A stretch of DNA of 64,000 nt from DASPKM01 sp963817075 (lineage in GTDB: Bacteria > Bacteroidota > Bacteroidia > Chitinophagales > Chitinophagaceae): the NCBI GenBank assembly GCA_963817075.1, contig CAWFMT010000005.1, positions 868,001-932,000 of the forward strand, in the 5' to 3' direction. The first letter of the stretch is position 1; every line of letters begins with the position of its first letter. The position numbers and the translations under genes were made by a program. The notes under the pieces were generated by a model. It made no database searches. It was not told the origin of the DNA and saw nothing but the letters and a program-made list of their open reading frames with translations. Positions 43,308-52,392 of this stretch are shown one piece after another.

Positions 43308-45704
43308 CTACTCTGATCTCAGTGTATCCACCGGGTTGCTAAGCGCCGCCTTGATGGATTGAACACACATGGTGAGTATCGCGATTACTAACACAATGAA
43401 TGTTGTCAGCGCAAATACCCAGCCGTTGATTTCAATTCGATATGCGAAATTTTCCAGCCACTTATTCATTCCATACCAGGCAATAGGTGTGGCAAGAATG
43501 GCTGCAATAGCCACAGGCTTCAGGAATTCCTTTAGAAGTTTAATGGAGATCCCTGCCACTGTTGCACCAAGAACCTTCCTGATTCCAATTTCTTTCATCT
43601 TCTGCTGAATTGAATAAAGAGAAAGTCCAAGAATTCCCATACAAGCTATGATAATCGCAAGCATTGAAAACCATGTGAAAATGCTACCAAGCTTTCGCTC
43701 ACTTGCATAAAGATTATTCAGCTTATCATCAAGAAAACTGTATTCAAATGATTGCTTCGGAAATAGTGCTTTAAATTTCTTTTCAATAGACGCAATCATC
43801 ATGCTTGAATTTGACTGCTGGAATTTTACATATAAATATTGAAACCGTCTCGGGAGATAATGAATTACAAGGGGCTGTACAGCAGATTTTAGAGGGGTGA
43901 TATGAAAATCTTCCACCACTCCAATCACACGACCTGATTTCAAAACAACATTGGGCTGCACCCATTGAAATGTCTTCCCAATTGCATCTGAAGGATTTTT
44001 CCAACCCATTTTCTTTACTGCCTCCTGGTTCAAAATGAAGCCTTGATCTTTATCTGATTGCTGGGTTTCGCTAAAATCTCTTCCTGCCACCAGTTTCATG
44101 TTCATTGTCTTGAGAAACATAGGATCAGTAAAAAGCATTTGCATCGAAATCGCTTTTGTAAGATCTGCGTTCCCATCATTTACAAGGTTCACTGGAATAT
44201 TTGTTCCGGGCACGGATGAAGCTGCGGCACTTGTTACCTTTTCCTGGACCAACGAATTTCTGAGCTGCTGCAGGCGCAATGAATCAGAATCTCGGGGCAG
44301 AGAAATTATCGCAACATTTTCTTTGTCAAACCCCAGTTTCTTATTCTGCATATAACGGAGTTGCTTACCAACCAGGATCGTACTTGCAATCAAGATCATC
44401 GAAACAACAAACTGAAGGGTTACCAATCCCTTTCTAAATGAAATTCCTTTGGATGATTTCAGGAATTTTCCTTTGAGCACCTCTATTGGTTTGAAAGCTG
44501 AAAGAACGAGCGCAGGATAGATGCCTGAAATAATCCCAACGAAAATTATTAGCGCGCTGATCAAAATTGTCAACTGTCGATTTTTGAAAAGATCCAGCAC
44601 CAATTCTCTTCCAGATAGCTGATTGAAGAGTGGTAAAGCCAGTGCAGTAATAACAATCGAGAGTATTAGTGAAATGAAGGCAATCAGAATGGCTTCGCCC
44701 AAAAATTGGGTGATAAGTTGTGCACGATACGCACCAGCTACTTTTCGAAGCCCGACTTCCTTTGCCCTTGTGACTGCTTTCGCAGTTGATAAGTTTGTAA
44801 AATTGAAACAGGCAATTAGTAATATGAAGAGTGCAACACCTGTAAAGATGTATACATATGTGATTTCTCCATTGATTCCTAACTCACCTGTCATCTGGGA
44901 ATTCAGGTGAATACTGGTTAATGGCTGAAGAAGGATATCATGCATCCCATCGGCCTGCGGATTATTTGCAAGATACTTCTGATTAAATCCTTTGAATTTT
45001 TCTTCGAGTCTATCTTTTGAAACCTGGCTATTTACTACCAGGTAAGTTTGGAACATGTGAAAGGACCAGAGCTCACTGAGATCACCAAATACCTTTAAAG
45101 AAACTAGAGCATTGAAATTAAAATGTGAATTGGATGGGGCATTCTCTGAGATGGCTGTTACCTGAACTGTGAAGGTTCTTCCAAATGAATTGACTGAAAG
45201 AGTTTTTCCAATTGGATCAGCATCGCCAAAATATTTTTTTGCAGCAGAACTTGTAAGAACTATGCTGTTTGGGGCAGTTAACGCATTTATTTTTTGTCCT
45301 CTTTCGAGGTTAAAACTGAAGACATCAAAAAAAGTAGAGTCTACATACAGAAGATCGCTTTCATAAAACTGTTGTCCATCTGGTTGACCAACAACACTCC
45401 TCTCATCTTTTAAAATCCTCGCATAATTCTGAATCTCTGGATAGTCTTTCTTCATGAGCGGAGCCCATGGAGCAGGTGTCACGGCAAGTTTTGCAAGTCC
45501 TGCAGGACCTTTGGATTCGGACGTTACACGATATGTCTCATTTGCTTTTGCATTGAATTTGTCATAGCTGGTTTCATGCTGAATGAATAGAAACATCAGG
45601 ATGCAACATGCCAACCCTATTGCCAATCCAAGTATGTTGATAGCGGAGAACAATTTGTTGTTGCGAATATTCCGCCAGGCAAGCTTCAGATAATTGAATA
45701 GCAT
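43308..45704 (-). CDS. MacB/FtsX-type ABC transporter permease
   Basis: A membrane protein of about 798 residues with two FtsX units. It begins MLFNYLKLAWRNIRNNKLFS, the usual start of this Bacteroidota family, so I chose the ATG at 45704 rather than the upstream one at 45749. One helix near the N-terminus (AINILGLAIGLACCILMFLF) is followed by a large periplasmic MacB_PCD domain. Three helices at about 275-410 and four at about 660-795 each carry the conserved ARAKEVGLRKVAGA and MKEIGIRKVLGA motifs. No ATPase gene is adjacent. A sigma-54-like promoter lies 60-90 nt upstream. Confidence 0.92.
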   Translation of the reverse strand: MLFNYLKLAWRNIRNNKLFSAINILGLAIGLACCILMFLFIQHETSYDKFNAKANETYRVTSESKGPAGLAKLAVTPAPWAPLMKKDYPEIQNYARILKDERSVVGQPDGQQFYESDLLYVDSTFFDVFSFNLERGQKINALTAPNSIVLTSSAAKKYFGDADPIGKTLSVNSFGRTFTVQVTAISENAPSNSHFNFNALVSLKVFGDLSELWSFHMFQTYLVVNSQVSKDRLEEKFKGFNQKYLANNPQADGMHDILLQPLTSIHLNSQMTGELGINGEITYVYIFTGVALFILLIACFNFTNLSTAKAVTRAKEVGLRKVAGAYRAQLITQFLGEAILIAFISLILSIVITALALPLFNQLSGRELVLDLFKNRQLTILISALIIFVGIISGIYPALVLSAFKPIEVLKGKFLKSSKGISFRKGLVTLQFVVSMILIASTILVGKQLRYMQNKKLGFDKENVAIISLPRDSDSLRLQQLRNSLVQEKVTSAAASSVPGTNIPVNLVNDGNADLTKAISMQMLFTDPMFLKTMNMKLVAGRDFSETQQSDKDQGFILNQEAVKKMGWKNPSDAIGKTFQWVQPNVVLKSGRVIGVVEDFHITPLKSAVQPLVIHYLPRRFQYLYVKFQQSNSSMMIASIEKKFKALFPKQSFEYSFLDDKLNNLYASERKLGSIFTWFSMLAIIIACMGILGLSLYSIQQKMKEIGIRKVLGATVAGISIKLLKEFLKPVAIAAILATPIAWYGMNKWLENFAYRIEINGWVFALTTFIVLVIAILTMCVQSIKAALSNPVDTLRSE

Positions 45705-45776
45705 AATGGAGAATTTAGAAGTTGAAAAAATTATCCGGTGTAGAAACACCAGATCTCACATGAGAACTCTATCTGG

Positions 45777-45791
45777 GCACGATCAGTGCCA
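45777..45791 (-). promoter_or_regulatory. Putative sigma-54 (-24/-12) promoter for the FtsX-type permease
   Basis: On the minus strand TGGCACTGATCGTGC fits TGGCACG-N4-TTGC: the GG and GC pairs are exactly 10 nt apart. Predicted transcription would start near 45765, about 60 nt before the ATG. The site lies inside an imperfect inverted repeat (ATCTGGGCAC/GTGCCAGAT), so the other strand also resembles the motif, but no gene follows on that side. The rest of the 351-nt gap (45705-46055) has small hairpins and no gene. Confidence 0.55.
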
Positions 45792-46027
45792 GATTTAAAG
45801 AGGTTGAATAACAATAAGTTAATAAGAAATTTATGTACGAATTTGTTCGTTTACGGACAGGTTGTGTGCGGATGCGATACAGACGAGTCCCGAGTTTAGA
45901 GTTTCGGGTTATTGTCATTTGCGGATGTCCGTTGGTCGTTGGCCAAAATATCTAAATTTCAGGTCTTCAATTTTCCCAATTTCCCAATCCTGAGCAAAGG
46001 GAAGACACCAAATTTCAAAATTTCACA

Positions 46028-46059
46028 GGACTTCCGGCCTCCGGTTCTCTGGCGGTTAA
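46028..46059 (-). repeat. Family A repeat that supplies a stop codon
   Basis: GGACTTCCGGCCTCCGGTTC then TCTGGCGGTTAATCC. The TTA of GGCGGTTAA (46056-46058) is the stop codon of the GH2 gene read on the minus strand. Confidence 0.8.
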
Positions 46060-47903
46060 TCCTTTTCCTTTAACCTGCTATTCATTAAACCCACAGGCAC
46101 TCTCAAATCACCAGTAGTTGCATCAATCAACCCGTTTTTTTCATCCTCAATATTTGTAGCCTGGGTGTAAACATCACCGGCAATGGGTCGTTTGCGAATT
46201 TCTTCCTTGAAAAGTTTTATGGTTGCAGCTCGTTCACTATCGTCTTTGGGGCCACCATAATCCGGAAAACCAAAACCACCCCACTCACTAATTACAATAG
46301 GAACTTGTTTCTTGAAAAAAAAAGGATCTCCAACGACCAATGGAAATGCTGCAACGCCAACTAATTCTCCGTTCACAACTTTATCAAGCATCTCTTTCCA
46401 TCTTTCCAATTCCGGAGTATAGAGATGAACAGTCAACAGATCAGACTTCAATCTTCCTTCAAATGATATATGCTGCCAGCCATCATTATCTACAACTAGA
46501 AATTGTGGAAATGCAATCTGCATGAAATGATACATTTCAATGATGTAATTACGGGTTTCAGGATTAGTAGCAACATCCTGTGCACCCCAGTCTTCATTAT
46601 ATAAACTCCAGATCACAACTGAAGGATGAGAACCAATCAGTGCAAGCATTCGCATAAGCTCTGCCTTGTGATTTTCCCGACTTTTTAAACTGGACTGATG
46701 CGGACTTGGAACTTCTACCCAAAGAAGCATTCCTAATTTATCTGCCAGATTGTAGATACGTGGATCAACCCCTGCTATATGAATTCTTACAAGGTTGCAT
46801 CCAAGTTCCTTCATCGCGTACATATGCTTTTTGATCTCTTCATAGGATGCAATTCCAGGTTGATAAAGAATTCCGTCGAGGTATAAGGATTCATTATTCA
46901 GATAAACACAGCATCCCCTTGCTTCAATTTTACGAAGCCCAAAAAAAGTTTCAATACTTGCAACATATCCGTTAGAATCTATCAATTCAGCAATGAGCCG
47001 GTATAGATTAGGCGATTCAGGTGACCACAATTTTGCATCCGGGACTTCAACCACTAAGCGCTGCGCTTTCTGTCCTGATTCCAGCAGAAGTTGAAAATCT
47101 GAAGTTGCTATGGGCTCATCAACCTTATTTTCTTTATTGAAAACTTTTAGTCTGACTACATACTGACCTGGATCATGAATGCGCGTAGTAATAGTGAACC
47201 TCACCAAGTTGTCCTCAACAATTGAGACGACTCCAACCCTGGATCTGAGTCTGTTTCTTTCCACTTGTTCAAGCCAAATGCTGCGCACCGCTCCAGTATA
47301 AGTCTGATACCAGATCCCACCTCTTTTATAAACATGTGATTCCTGCTTGCCCCGGGGAATATCAGCATCCATGGTGTCGGCAATCCGGACTGTAATTTTA
47401 TTTATGGGTTTGAGAATTTCTTCAGGTAATTCATACGAGAATGAGGTGTATTCGCCTGAATGCACTTCATCGCCTTCAATGGTTTTCAATAAAATGCCAT
47501 TTAACCAAACCATGGTCTCATAACCACAGGCTCCAAATGTGAGTTGAAGAAAGGAAGGATGAGATTCATGCCCATTTGAACGTTCAGGTAATGGAAAGGT
47601 TCGCTCATACCATGCAACAACTTTATCGTGCCAGGCGGATGGAGATTTCAATCCTTTTGCAGCTGCAATATGATTTTCAATTGAACCGGGCCAGTTTGCA
47701 GTATGTTGATATTCGTGCCCTACATGCCAACTATTGGCGATTCCGGAGTCCTCTGGGTCAAGATCAAATTTCCATTCACCATCAAGTAAGACAAAATTAT
47801 TTTTTCTAAGAACAGCCCTTGGAAGTGGATTCAAAAGATTGTCATCATCAAAACCTTCATTCTTACTTATCGAGGTGCTGTAATTGGGATGATTCAATTC
47901 CAT
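46056..47903 (-). CDS. Glycoside hydrolase family 2 protein
   Basis: A 615-residue cytoplasmic GH2-type enzyme (no signal peptide). The N-terminal jelly-roll domain (about residues 35-215) has LDGEWKFDLDPED and VVAWYERTFPLP; an Ig-like domain covers about 220-325 (KLWSPESPNLYRLIAEL); the TIM barrel begins at about 330 (YLDGILYQPGIASYEEIKKH). The acid/base Glu is in VIWSLYNEDWG, and the nucleophile Glu is probably in PIVISEWGGFGFP. GH2 includes beta-galactosidases, glucuronidases and mannosidases; I cannot tell which this is. The stop codon lies in a family-A repeat. Confidence 0.9.
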   Translation of the reverse strand: MELNHPNYSTSISKNEGFDDDNLLNPLPRAVLRKNNFVLLDGEWKFDLDPEDSGIANSWHVGHEYQHTANWPGSIENHIAAAKGLKSPSAWHDKVVAWYERTFPLPERSNGHESHPSFLQLTFGACGYETMVWLNGILLKTIEGDEVHSGEYTSFSYELPEEILKPINKITVRIADTMDADIPRGKQESHVYKRGGIWYQTYTGAVRSIWLEQVERNRLRSRVGVVSIVEDNLVRFTITTRIHDPGQYVVRLKVFNKENKVDEPIATSDFQLLLESGQKAQRLVVEVPDAKLWSPESPNLYRLIAELIDSNGYVASIETFFGLRKIEARGCCVYLNNESLYLDGILYQPGIASYEEIKKHMYAMKELGCNLVRIHIAGVDPRIYNLADKLGMLLWVEVPSPHQSSLKSRENHKAELMRMLALIGSHPSVVIWSLYNEDWGAQDVATNPETRNYIIEMYHFMQIAFPQFLVVDNDGWQHISFEGRLKSDLLTVHLYTPELERWKEMLDKVVNGELVGVAAFPLVVGDPFFFKKQVPIVISEWGGFGFPDYGGPKDDSERAATIKLFKEEIRKRPIAGDVYTQATNIEDEKNGLIDATTGDLRVPVGLMNSRLKEKD

Positions 47904-47947
47904 GCAGTTGTTGCTGCAATATTGATTCCAAGGTCAGTTATCTTCCT

Positions 47948-47985
47948 TGCATACCCTCGCGCCCTTGTTTCCTGGCGGTTAAATT
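47948..47985 (-). repeat. Family A repeat
   Basis: GCATACCCTCGCGCCCTTG then TTTCCTGGCGGTTAAATT, with the GGCGGTTAA end 4 nt from the stop of the S9 peptidase gene. Confidence 0.8.
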
Positions 47986-47987
47986 AA

Positions 47988-50066
47988 TTACTCAAGTGGC
48001 ATAGAATTATCCTCTTCCCCAAAAACATACTTGCTGAACCATTGCCAATTATGCCAGACTGCAGCCAATCGCTCCTTGGGCTTGGTAATTCCATGTCCGA
48101 AACCTTTATAAACAATCAATTTCGATGGAACTGCCCGGTCCTGTAATCCACGGTATAGTTCATACGCATTTGGGATTGGAACCCTTCTGTCAAATTCACC
48201 GTGCTGTATTAGTGTTGGAGTACTTGCCCTATTGATATTAGTCATGGGCGAAGTTTTCAGATAAACAGCCATATCCTTCCATGGCGTGGCCTGCAGGTAC
48301 TGCCTGGTGAATGGAGTTATATCAGTATTCACATAATAAGTAACCCAGTTGGAAATACCAGCACCAACAGAAATTGCCTTGAAAATATTGGTGTTCGTGG
48401 TCAGGAAAGCTGATATATATCCACCCTGGCTCCAACCCATTGCTCCCATTTTTGAAGTATCGATCATTTTTTTGCTGTTGAGATATTCCACCCCGCTCAC
48501 AACATCCCACATATCACCGACTCCAAGATTTCTCACGTTCAGAGACCGAAATTTTTCTCCATACCCTGCACTTCCCCGATAATTTACTCTAAGCACCAGC
48601 GCTCCCTTTTCCACCCATTGCATAATTGGGTAAACATAAGTTGGGGTAGGATCCGGAAAGTCGATTCCCGTTGGACCACCATGGATAACTACGAGTAATG
48701 GATATTTTTTGTTTTGATCATAGTTCCTCGGTTTCAGTAGAACACCTTCGATGATAGCACCATCCTTGCTTTTCCATTGGATCACCTCGTTCACTGGTGT
48801 GTTCCATCCTGTGATCTGAGAATTATTATTGGTGATCTTTTTCAACTGTTGATCCATTTTCCAGGCGTAGATCTCATTGAGGTCGGCATAGTTCCTTCCC
48901 GATACAACCAGTTTGTCACTATCCCTGCTGAATCCGACGGTGCCAACCAAATCCAATGGAACTGCAACCGGACTGGTTTTGCCTGAGGCCAGGTCTACCT
49001 TAAATACTTTTTGTTTTGTTTTTTCCAGAGCAGCAACAAAGAGTCCGTATTTATTCCAGTCTATGACAAATTTATTTTCGTCAATATCCTGTGCTATTTC
49101 TTTGCTGGTGTTGGTATTAAGATCATAAATGAACTGACGATTATTCTTAAAATAATTTGTGAGTGAATCGTTCACGGAAGAACTATAAGTAAAGGCTGTT
49201 CCTTCAGGATTCCAATCTCCAAAAAAATCTCCTGTTGGATTGCTTACCAGAGTAGTGATCTTTTTTGTTGCAATCTCGATCATTACTATATCCGCGGTGA
49301 GCCCTGAATTGATCAAGGGATTGGATTGCCGGTTGAAGAGTATGCTCTTTCCATCAGGCCTCCAGGAAAATCCGCCGACAGTAAAATTACCTTCTGTGAT
49401 TCTTTTTGCAACTGGAAGAGTGTAGCAGATCTGACCTTTAACTTTCTCAGCCGAATCTGTTTTAGTGCTATCTTTTTTCTGTGGGTAGCATGGAATTTGG
49501 CCAGCCAGCACAACTGAATCATAATTAAAATTCAACAACCAGAGGTGACTTAATTTATATTCTTCACCCTCAACGGCAAAGGCACCGAAACGATCCCTGG
49601 TTGTTTTTTCTTTTTTACTATCAGGATCTGCTTTGGTGTAAGCGATTTTTGTTCCGTCAGGACTCCAATCATAATTGCCCACTCCATCCTCATCCTTTGT
49701 AACCTGAAGCGCTTCTCCACCTGCGACAGGAATAAGATACAATTGTGATTTTTCGCCACGGTCCGCAATAAAACTTACGAATTTATTGTCGGGAGTTATT
49801 CTTGCACCCCCACTGCTTCCCTTTGATGTGCGGGTTAATTGGATTGGTTCCTGCTCGTCTCGTGACATCCATAATTCCGTATCATAAGAATTATTGGTCC
49901 AATCTGTTGAAGTAACGGCAAAGATGATTGTCCTGCCGTCATTGGAAATTATAGGACCGCCAACGGTTTTAAGGCTTATCCATTTTTCGAAACTTGTTGA
50001 TGCGTTTTTCTGTCCAATTGCCGTGAGACAAAGAAGGATTAGTGCGGAGAGAAAAGAATATTTCAT
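47988..50066 (-). CDS. S9 family prolyl-oligopeptidase-like peptidase (exported)
   Basis: A 692-residue serine peptidase with a signal peptide (ends near LTAIGQ, residue 19). A seven-bladed-type propeller part with WD40-like/TolB-like repeats (GNYDWSPDGTKIAYTKAD, GGFSWRPDGKSILFNRQ) covers about residues 30-410. The C-terminal alpha/beta hydrolase has LVVIHGGPTG, RVNYRGSAGYGEKF, the nucleophile elbow MGWSQGGYIS, QHGEFDRRVP (Asp region) and YKGFGHGITKPK (His). The catalytic triad is complete. Such enzymes cleave short peptides in the periplasm. It is a single gene between two family-A repeats. Confidence 0.93.
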   Translation of the reverse strand: MKYSFLSALILLCLTAIGQKNASTSFEKWISLKTVGGPIISNDGRTIIFAVTSTDWTNNSYDTELWMSRDEQEPIQLTRTSKGSSGGARITPDNKFVSFIADRGEKSQLYLIPVAGGEALQVTKDEDGVGNYDWSPDGTKIAYTKADPDSKKEKTTRDRFGAFAVEGEEYKLSHLWLLNFNYDSVVLAGQIPCYPQKKDSTKTDSAEKVKGQICYTLPVAKRITEGNFTVGGFSWRPDGKSILFNRQSNPLINSGLTADIVMIEIATKKITTLVSNPTGDFFGDWNPEGTAFTYSSSVNDSLTNYFKNNRQFIYDLNTNTSKEIAQDIDENKFVIDWNKYGLFVAALEKTKQKVFKVDLASGKTSPVAVPLDLVGTVGFSRDSDKLVVSGRNYADLNEIYAWKMDQQLKKITNNNSQITGWNTPVNEVIQWKSKDGAIIEGVLLKPRNYDQNKKYPLLVVIHGGPTGIDFPDPTPTYVYPIMQWVEKGALVLRVNYRGSAGYGEKFRSLNVRNLGVGDMWDVVSGVEYLNSKKMIDTSKMGAMGWSQGGYISAFLTTNTNIFKAISVGAGISNWVTYYVNTDITPFTRQYLQATPWKDMAVYLKTSPMTNINRASTPTLIQHGEFDRRVPIPNAYELYRGLQDRAVPSKLIVYKGFGHGITKPKERLAAVWHNWQWFSKYVFGEEDNSMPLE

Positions 50067-50072
50067 GGTTCA

Positions 50073-50200
50073 ATATTGAGTTTCGTGAAATAAGATTTTA
50101 CCGCCCCTTCGACTACGCTCAAGACTCGCCAGGACGCAAAGGTTCGCCAAGAGTTCCTTGCGTTCCTTTGCGTCTTTGTTTCTTGGCGGTAAAGAAAAAA
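50073..50200. repeat. Family A repeat, inverted pair
   Basis: GAGTTTCGTGAAATAAGATT and TTACCGCC, then GACGCAAAGG, and in reverse CCTTTGCGTCTTTGTTTCTT and GGCGGTAAAG. The first 17 nt (GAGTTTCGTGAAATAAG) recur at 50760-50776. Each arm faces outward toward the neighbouring gene. Confidence 0.85.
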
Positions 50201-50207
50201 ATCAAAA

Positions 50208-50753
50208 TCAATCCTCCTTTGCTCCTTTCTCACCAACAAACCATTGTTCCTTGTTCTTAAAAAGTACGTTGAACGTGGTCAATGATCCATAGATCCTCGT
50301 GATGTATTGCTGAAGGTTTACTTTATCCTGATCGGTCAGTAATTTATGTGCATTTAGTTGCTGTTCCAGTACTCTCAATCTATCCCGCAACATAACGATC
50401 TTATGAAAAAATATATCAATTGGAATTTCTTTTGGTTTCTGCGTTTTGTCCGCAGGCTGCAACAGCATCATTCCTCCCCTCCATCTGTCGCCTATTTGAG
50501 TTATCTCGGAGAATCCATTCCATGATCTCAAAATTTTCAAGAGCGATTTCTCTATATCGGATTGGGTTTCTATTTCTTCAGTAACGTTTTCCGGGATGAT
50601 CTCCTCTAGTTTCGAATCGTTCTTTTCTATTTCCTTAATTCCATGATTAATAAATGAGATCTTGTAGGTAGCGTATTGTACTCCCACAATTACACCCGGT
50701 CCGTAATGCGAATGTTGTAATCTGGTACCGATGCCTAACGTGAGTTGATCCAT
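50208..50753 (-). CDS. Conserved hypothetical protein (181 aa)
   Basis: A cytoplasmic protein starting MDQLTLGIGTRLQHSHYGPG, with an SH3-like or CarD/KOW-like small beta domain at the N-terminus (GVIVGVQYATYKISFINHGI), then a charged linker and a helical C-terminal half (KIVMLRDRLRVLEQQLNAHK). The frame extends 40 codons upstream (to 50873), but that part is encoded by a family-A repeat, so I start at the ATG at 50753. I cannot give a function; the GxRVxHxxYGxGxV-type start suggests a nucleic-acid- or polymerase-binding fold (inference). Confidence 0.75.
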   Translation of the reverse strand: MDQLTLGIGTRLQHSHYGPGVIVGVQYATYKISFINHGIKEIEKNDSKLEEIIPENVTEEIETQSDIEKSLLKILRSWNGFSEITQIGDRWRGGMMLLQPADKTQKPKEIPIDIFFHKIVMLRDRLRVLEQQLNAHKLLTDQDKVNLQQYITRIYGSLTTFNVLFKNKEQWFVGEKGAKED

Positions 50754-50759
50754 AGTCTT

Positions 50760-50865
50760 TGAGTTTCGTGAAATAAGGTTTAACCGCCAAGGCGCCAGGA
50801 CGCGAAGATCCGCAAGGAATCTTTGCGAAACCTTGCGTCTTTGTTTCCTGGCGGTTAAGCAAAGA
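50760..50865. repeat. Family A repeat, inverted pair
   Basis: GAGTTTCGTGAAATAAGGTT and TAACCGCCAAGGCGCC on one side, TTGCGTCTTTGTTTCCTGGC and GGTTAAGC on the other. It lies immediately upstream of the ATG at 50753. Confidence 0.85.
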
Positions 50866-50936
50866 ATTCCCAATTCCTAATTCTATCGAAGTTGACAATT
50901 CACAGATGACCGTTTTCCTTCCTTGATCAAACATTT

Positions 50937-51012
50937 CTATTCCCCTCTCCTTTGGAGAGGGGTTAGGGGTGAGGTCGAATTCCAAATTCCAAATTCCTAT
51001 TCAACCATTCCA
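50937..51012 (-). repeat. Family D intergenic repeat, copy 2
   Basis: TTCTATTCCCCTCTCCTTTG, GAGAGGGGTTAGGGGTGAGG and TCGAATTCCAAATTCC. Read on the minus strand it matches the copy at 8916-9017, including the stretch GAATTCGACCTCACCCC and the flanking GGTTGAATAGG. The end lies about 15 nt from the stop of the serine hydrolase gene. Confidence 0.85.
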
Positions 51013-51028
51013 CAAATCAACCATTCAA

Positions 51029-52333
51029 CTAATCTGCAATCGCCCCGTACACAAGTACTTTATATTTATTTGGAATCTCGCGTTGCGTGGAACCCCAAAG
51101 CTGCCGGTAGATTATTCCTATCAGTTTTTCTTTTGGATCGGCCCAATATGTAGTTGAGAAGGCACCACCCCATTCAAACACACCTTCAGGTGTTGGAAGA
51201 ATGCTGCTTCCTTTTTCAGTTGTAATTCCAAAGCCAAGTCCGAATTTATTTACACCCACAGAAAGATCACCAATCTGGTTCATCGTCATCATGCGCACTG
51301 CATTGCGAGACAGCAATCTTTTCCCATTCAATTCACCTCCGTTCAGGACCATTTGCAGAAATATTCCATAATCCAAAACTGTTGAAGAAAGTCCACCACC
51401 CCCAGAAAAATAAGTTCCTTCTGATTTTGGGTAGTCCACAATGAAGACTCCATTCTGGTTAACCTCATCAGATTCTACAAGTTTTCCATTTTGTTCCTGG
51501 TAAAGATGAACCAGGCGATCACGTTTTGCTGCTGGTATATAGAAGTATGTATCATTCATACCAAGAGGCTCAAATATTCTTTTCCGGAAAAATTCATCCA
51601 GATTCTGACCAGAAACAACCTCGATGAGATAACCTAGAAGATCAGTGTTTAATCCATAGGTATATTTTTCTCCAGGCTGGTGCATAAGCGGAAGCTTTCC
51701 CAGTTTCTTCATATCGTTCCCTAACAACAAACCTTCTTTTACGCCAATGCCAGCTGTAACTCCGGCCTTGTAATAAATGGCATTTGCCTCTTTGCTACCT
51801 ATCTGCGCATAGCCAAGTCCGGAAGTATGAGTCAGGAGATCGCGAATGGTGATCTCCCGCTTTGCAGGCACCGTTGTATAAGAAGAATCTTTTTCATTGA
51901 ACTTATCAAGGACACCCTGCTTGGCAAATTCAGGTATGTATTTAGAAACAGCATCATCCAGCAGAAATTTTCCTTCTTCGAACAGGATCATGGCACCCAC
52001 ACTTGTTATGGCCTTTGTTTGAGATGCAATGCGGAAGATCATATCAGTCTTCATGGGTCTTGTCTTTTCAAGATCATCATATCCAAAAGCCTTGTGATAA
52101 ACCAACTTGCCATTTCTTATGATCAGGGCAACGGCACCATTCAACTTGCCGGTTTGCATCCATTCATTCATGTTGGTTTCAATTCTTTTCAATCGGTCCG
52201 CAGACATACCCGCTGATTCTGGCTGTACAAGCCTCATCGCAGATGTTGTCTGTGTCTGCATCCTGGTAGTACTCGTCTGAGCAAAGGATGAGATAGTTGT
52301 GATCAGGCAGAGGAGGATGAAAAACTGTCTCAT
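51029..52333 (-). CDS. Serine hydrolase, class C beta-lactamase / esterase type (exported)
   Basis: A 434-residue protein with a signal peptide (ends near SSFAQ, residue 19). The beta-lactamase fold shows FRIASQTKAIT with the S-x-x-K pair (S104, K107) and YTYGLNTDLLGY with a Y-x-N motif. Near the C-terminus, VFEWGGAFSTTYW lies where the KTG/HxG motif would be. Such proteins are usually esterases or peptidases, not resistance enzymes. The role is unknown. It is a single gene. Confidence 0.9.
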   Translation of the reverse strand: MRQFFILLCLITTISSFAQTSTTRMQTQTTSAMRLVQPESAGMSADRLKRIETNMNEWMQTGKLNGAVALIIRNGKLVYHKAFGYDDLEKTRPMKTDMIFRIASQTKAITSVGAMILFEEGKFLLDDAVSKYIPEFAKQGVLDKFNEKDSSYTTVPAKREITIRDLLTHTSGLGYAQIGSKEANAIYYKAGVTAGIGVKEGLLLGNDMKKLGKLPLMHQPGEKYTYGLNTDLLGYLIEVVSGQNLDEFFRKRIFEPLGMNDTYFYIPAAKRDRLVHLYQEQNGKLVESDEVNQNGVFIVDYPKSEGTYFSGGGGLSSTVLDYGIFLQMVLNGGELNGKRLLSRNAVRMMTMNQIGDLSVGVNKFGLGFGITTEKGSSILPTPEGVFEWGGAFSTTYWADPKEKLIGIIYRQLWGSTQREIPNKYKVLVYGAIAD

Positions 52334-52392
52334 AATGCTGATTTAGTTGAAGAAGAAAGATAATAAGAAAATAGATTGCTGTTCCAAACCCA

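Noticed and set aside
50754..50873. N-terminal extension of the protein at 50208
   Set aside because: These 40 codons come from a family A repeat; the conserved-looking protein begins at the ATG at 50753.
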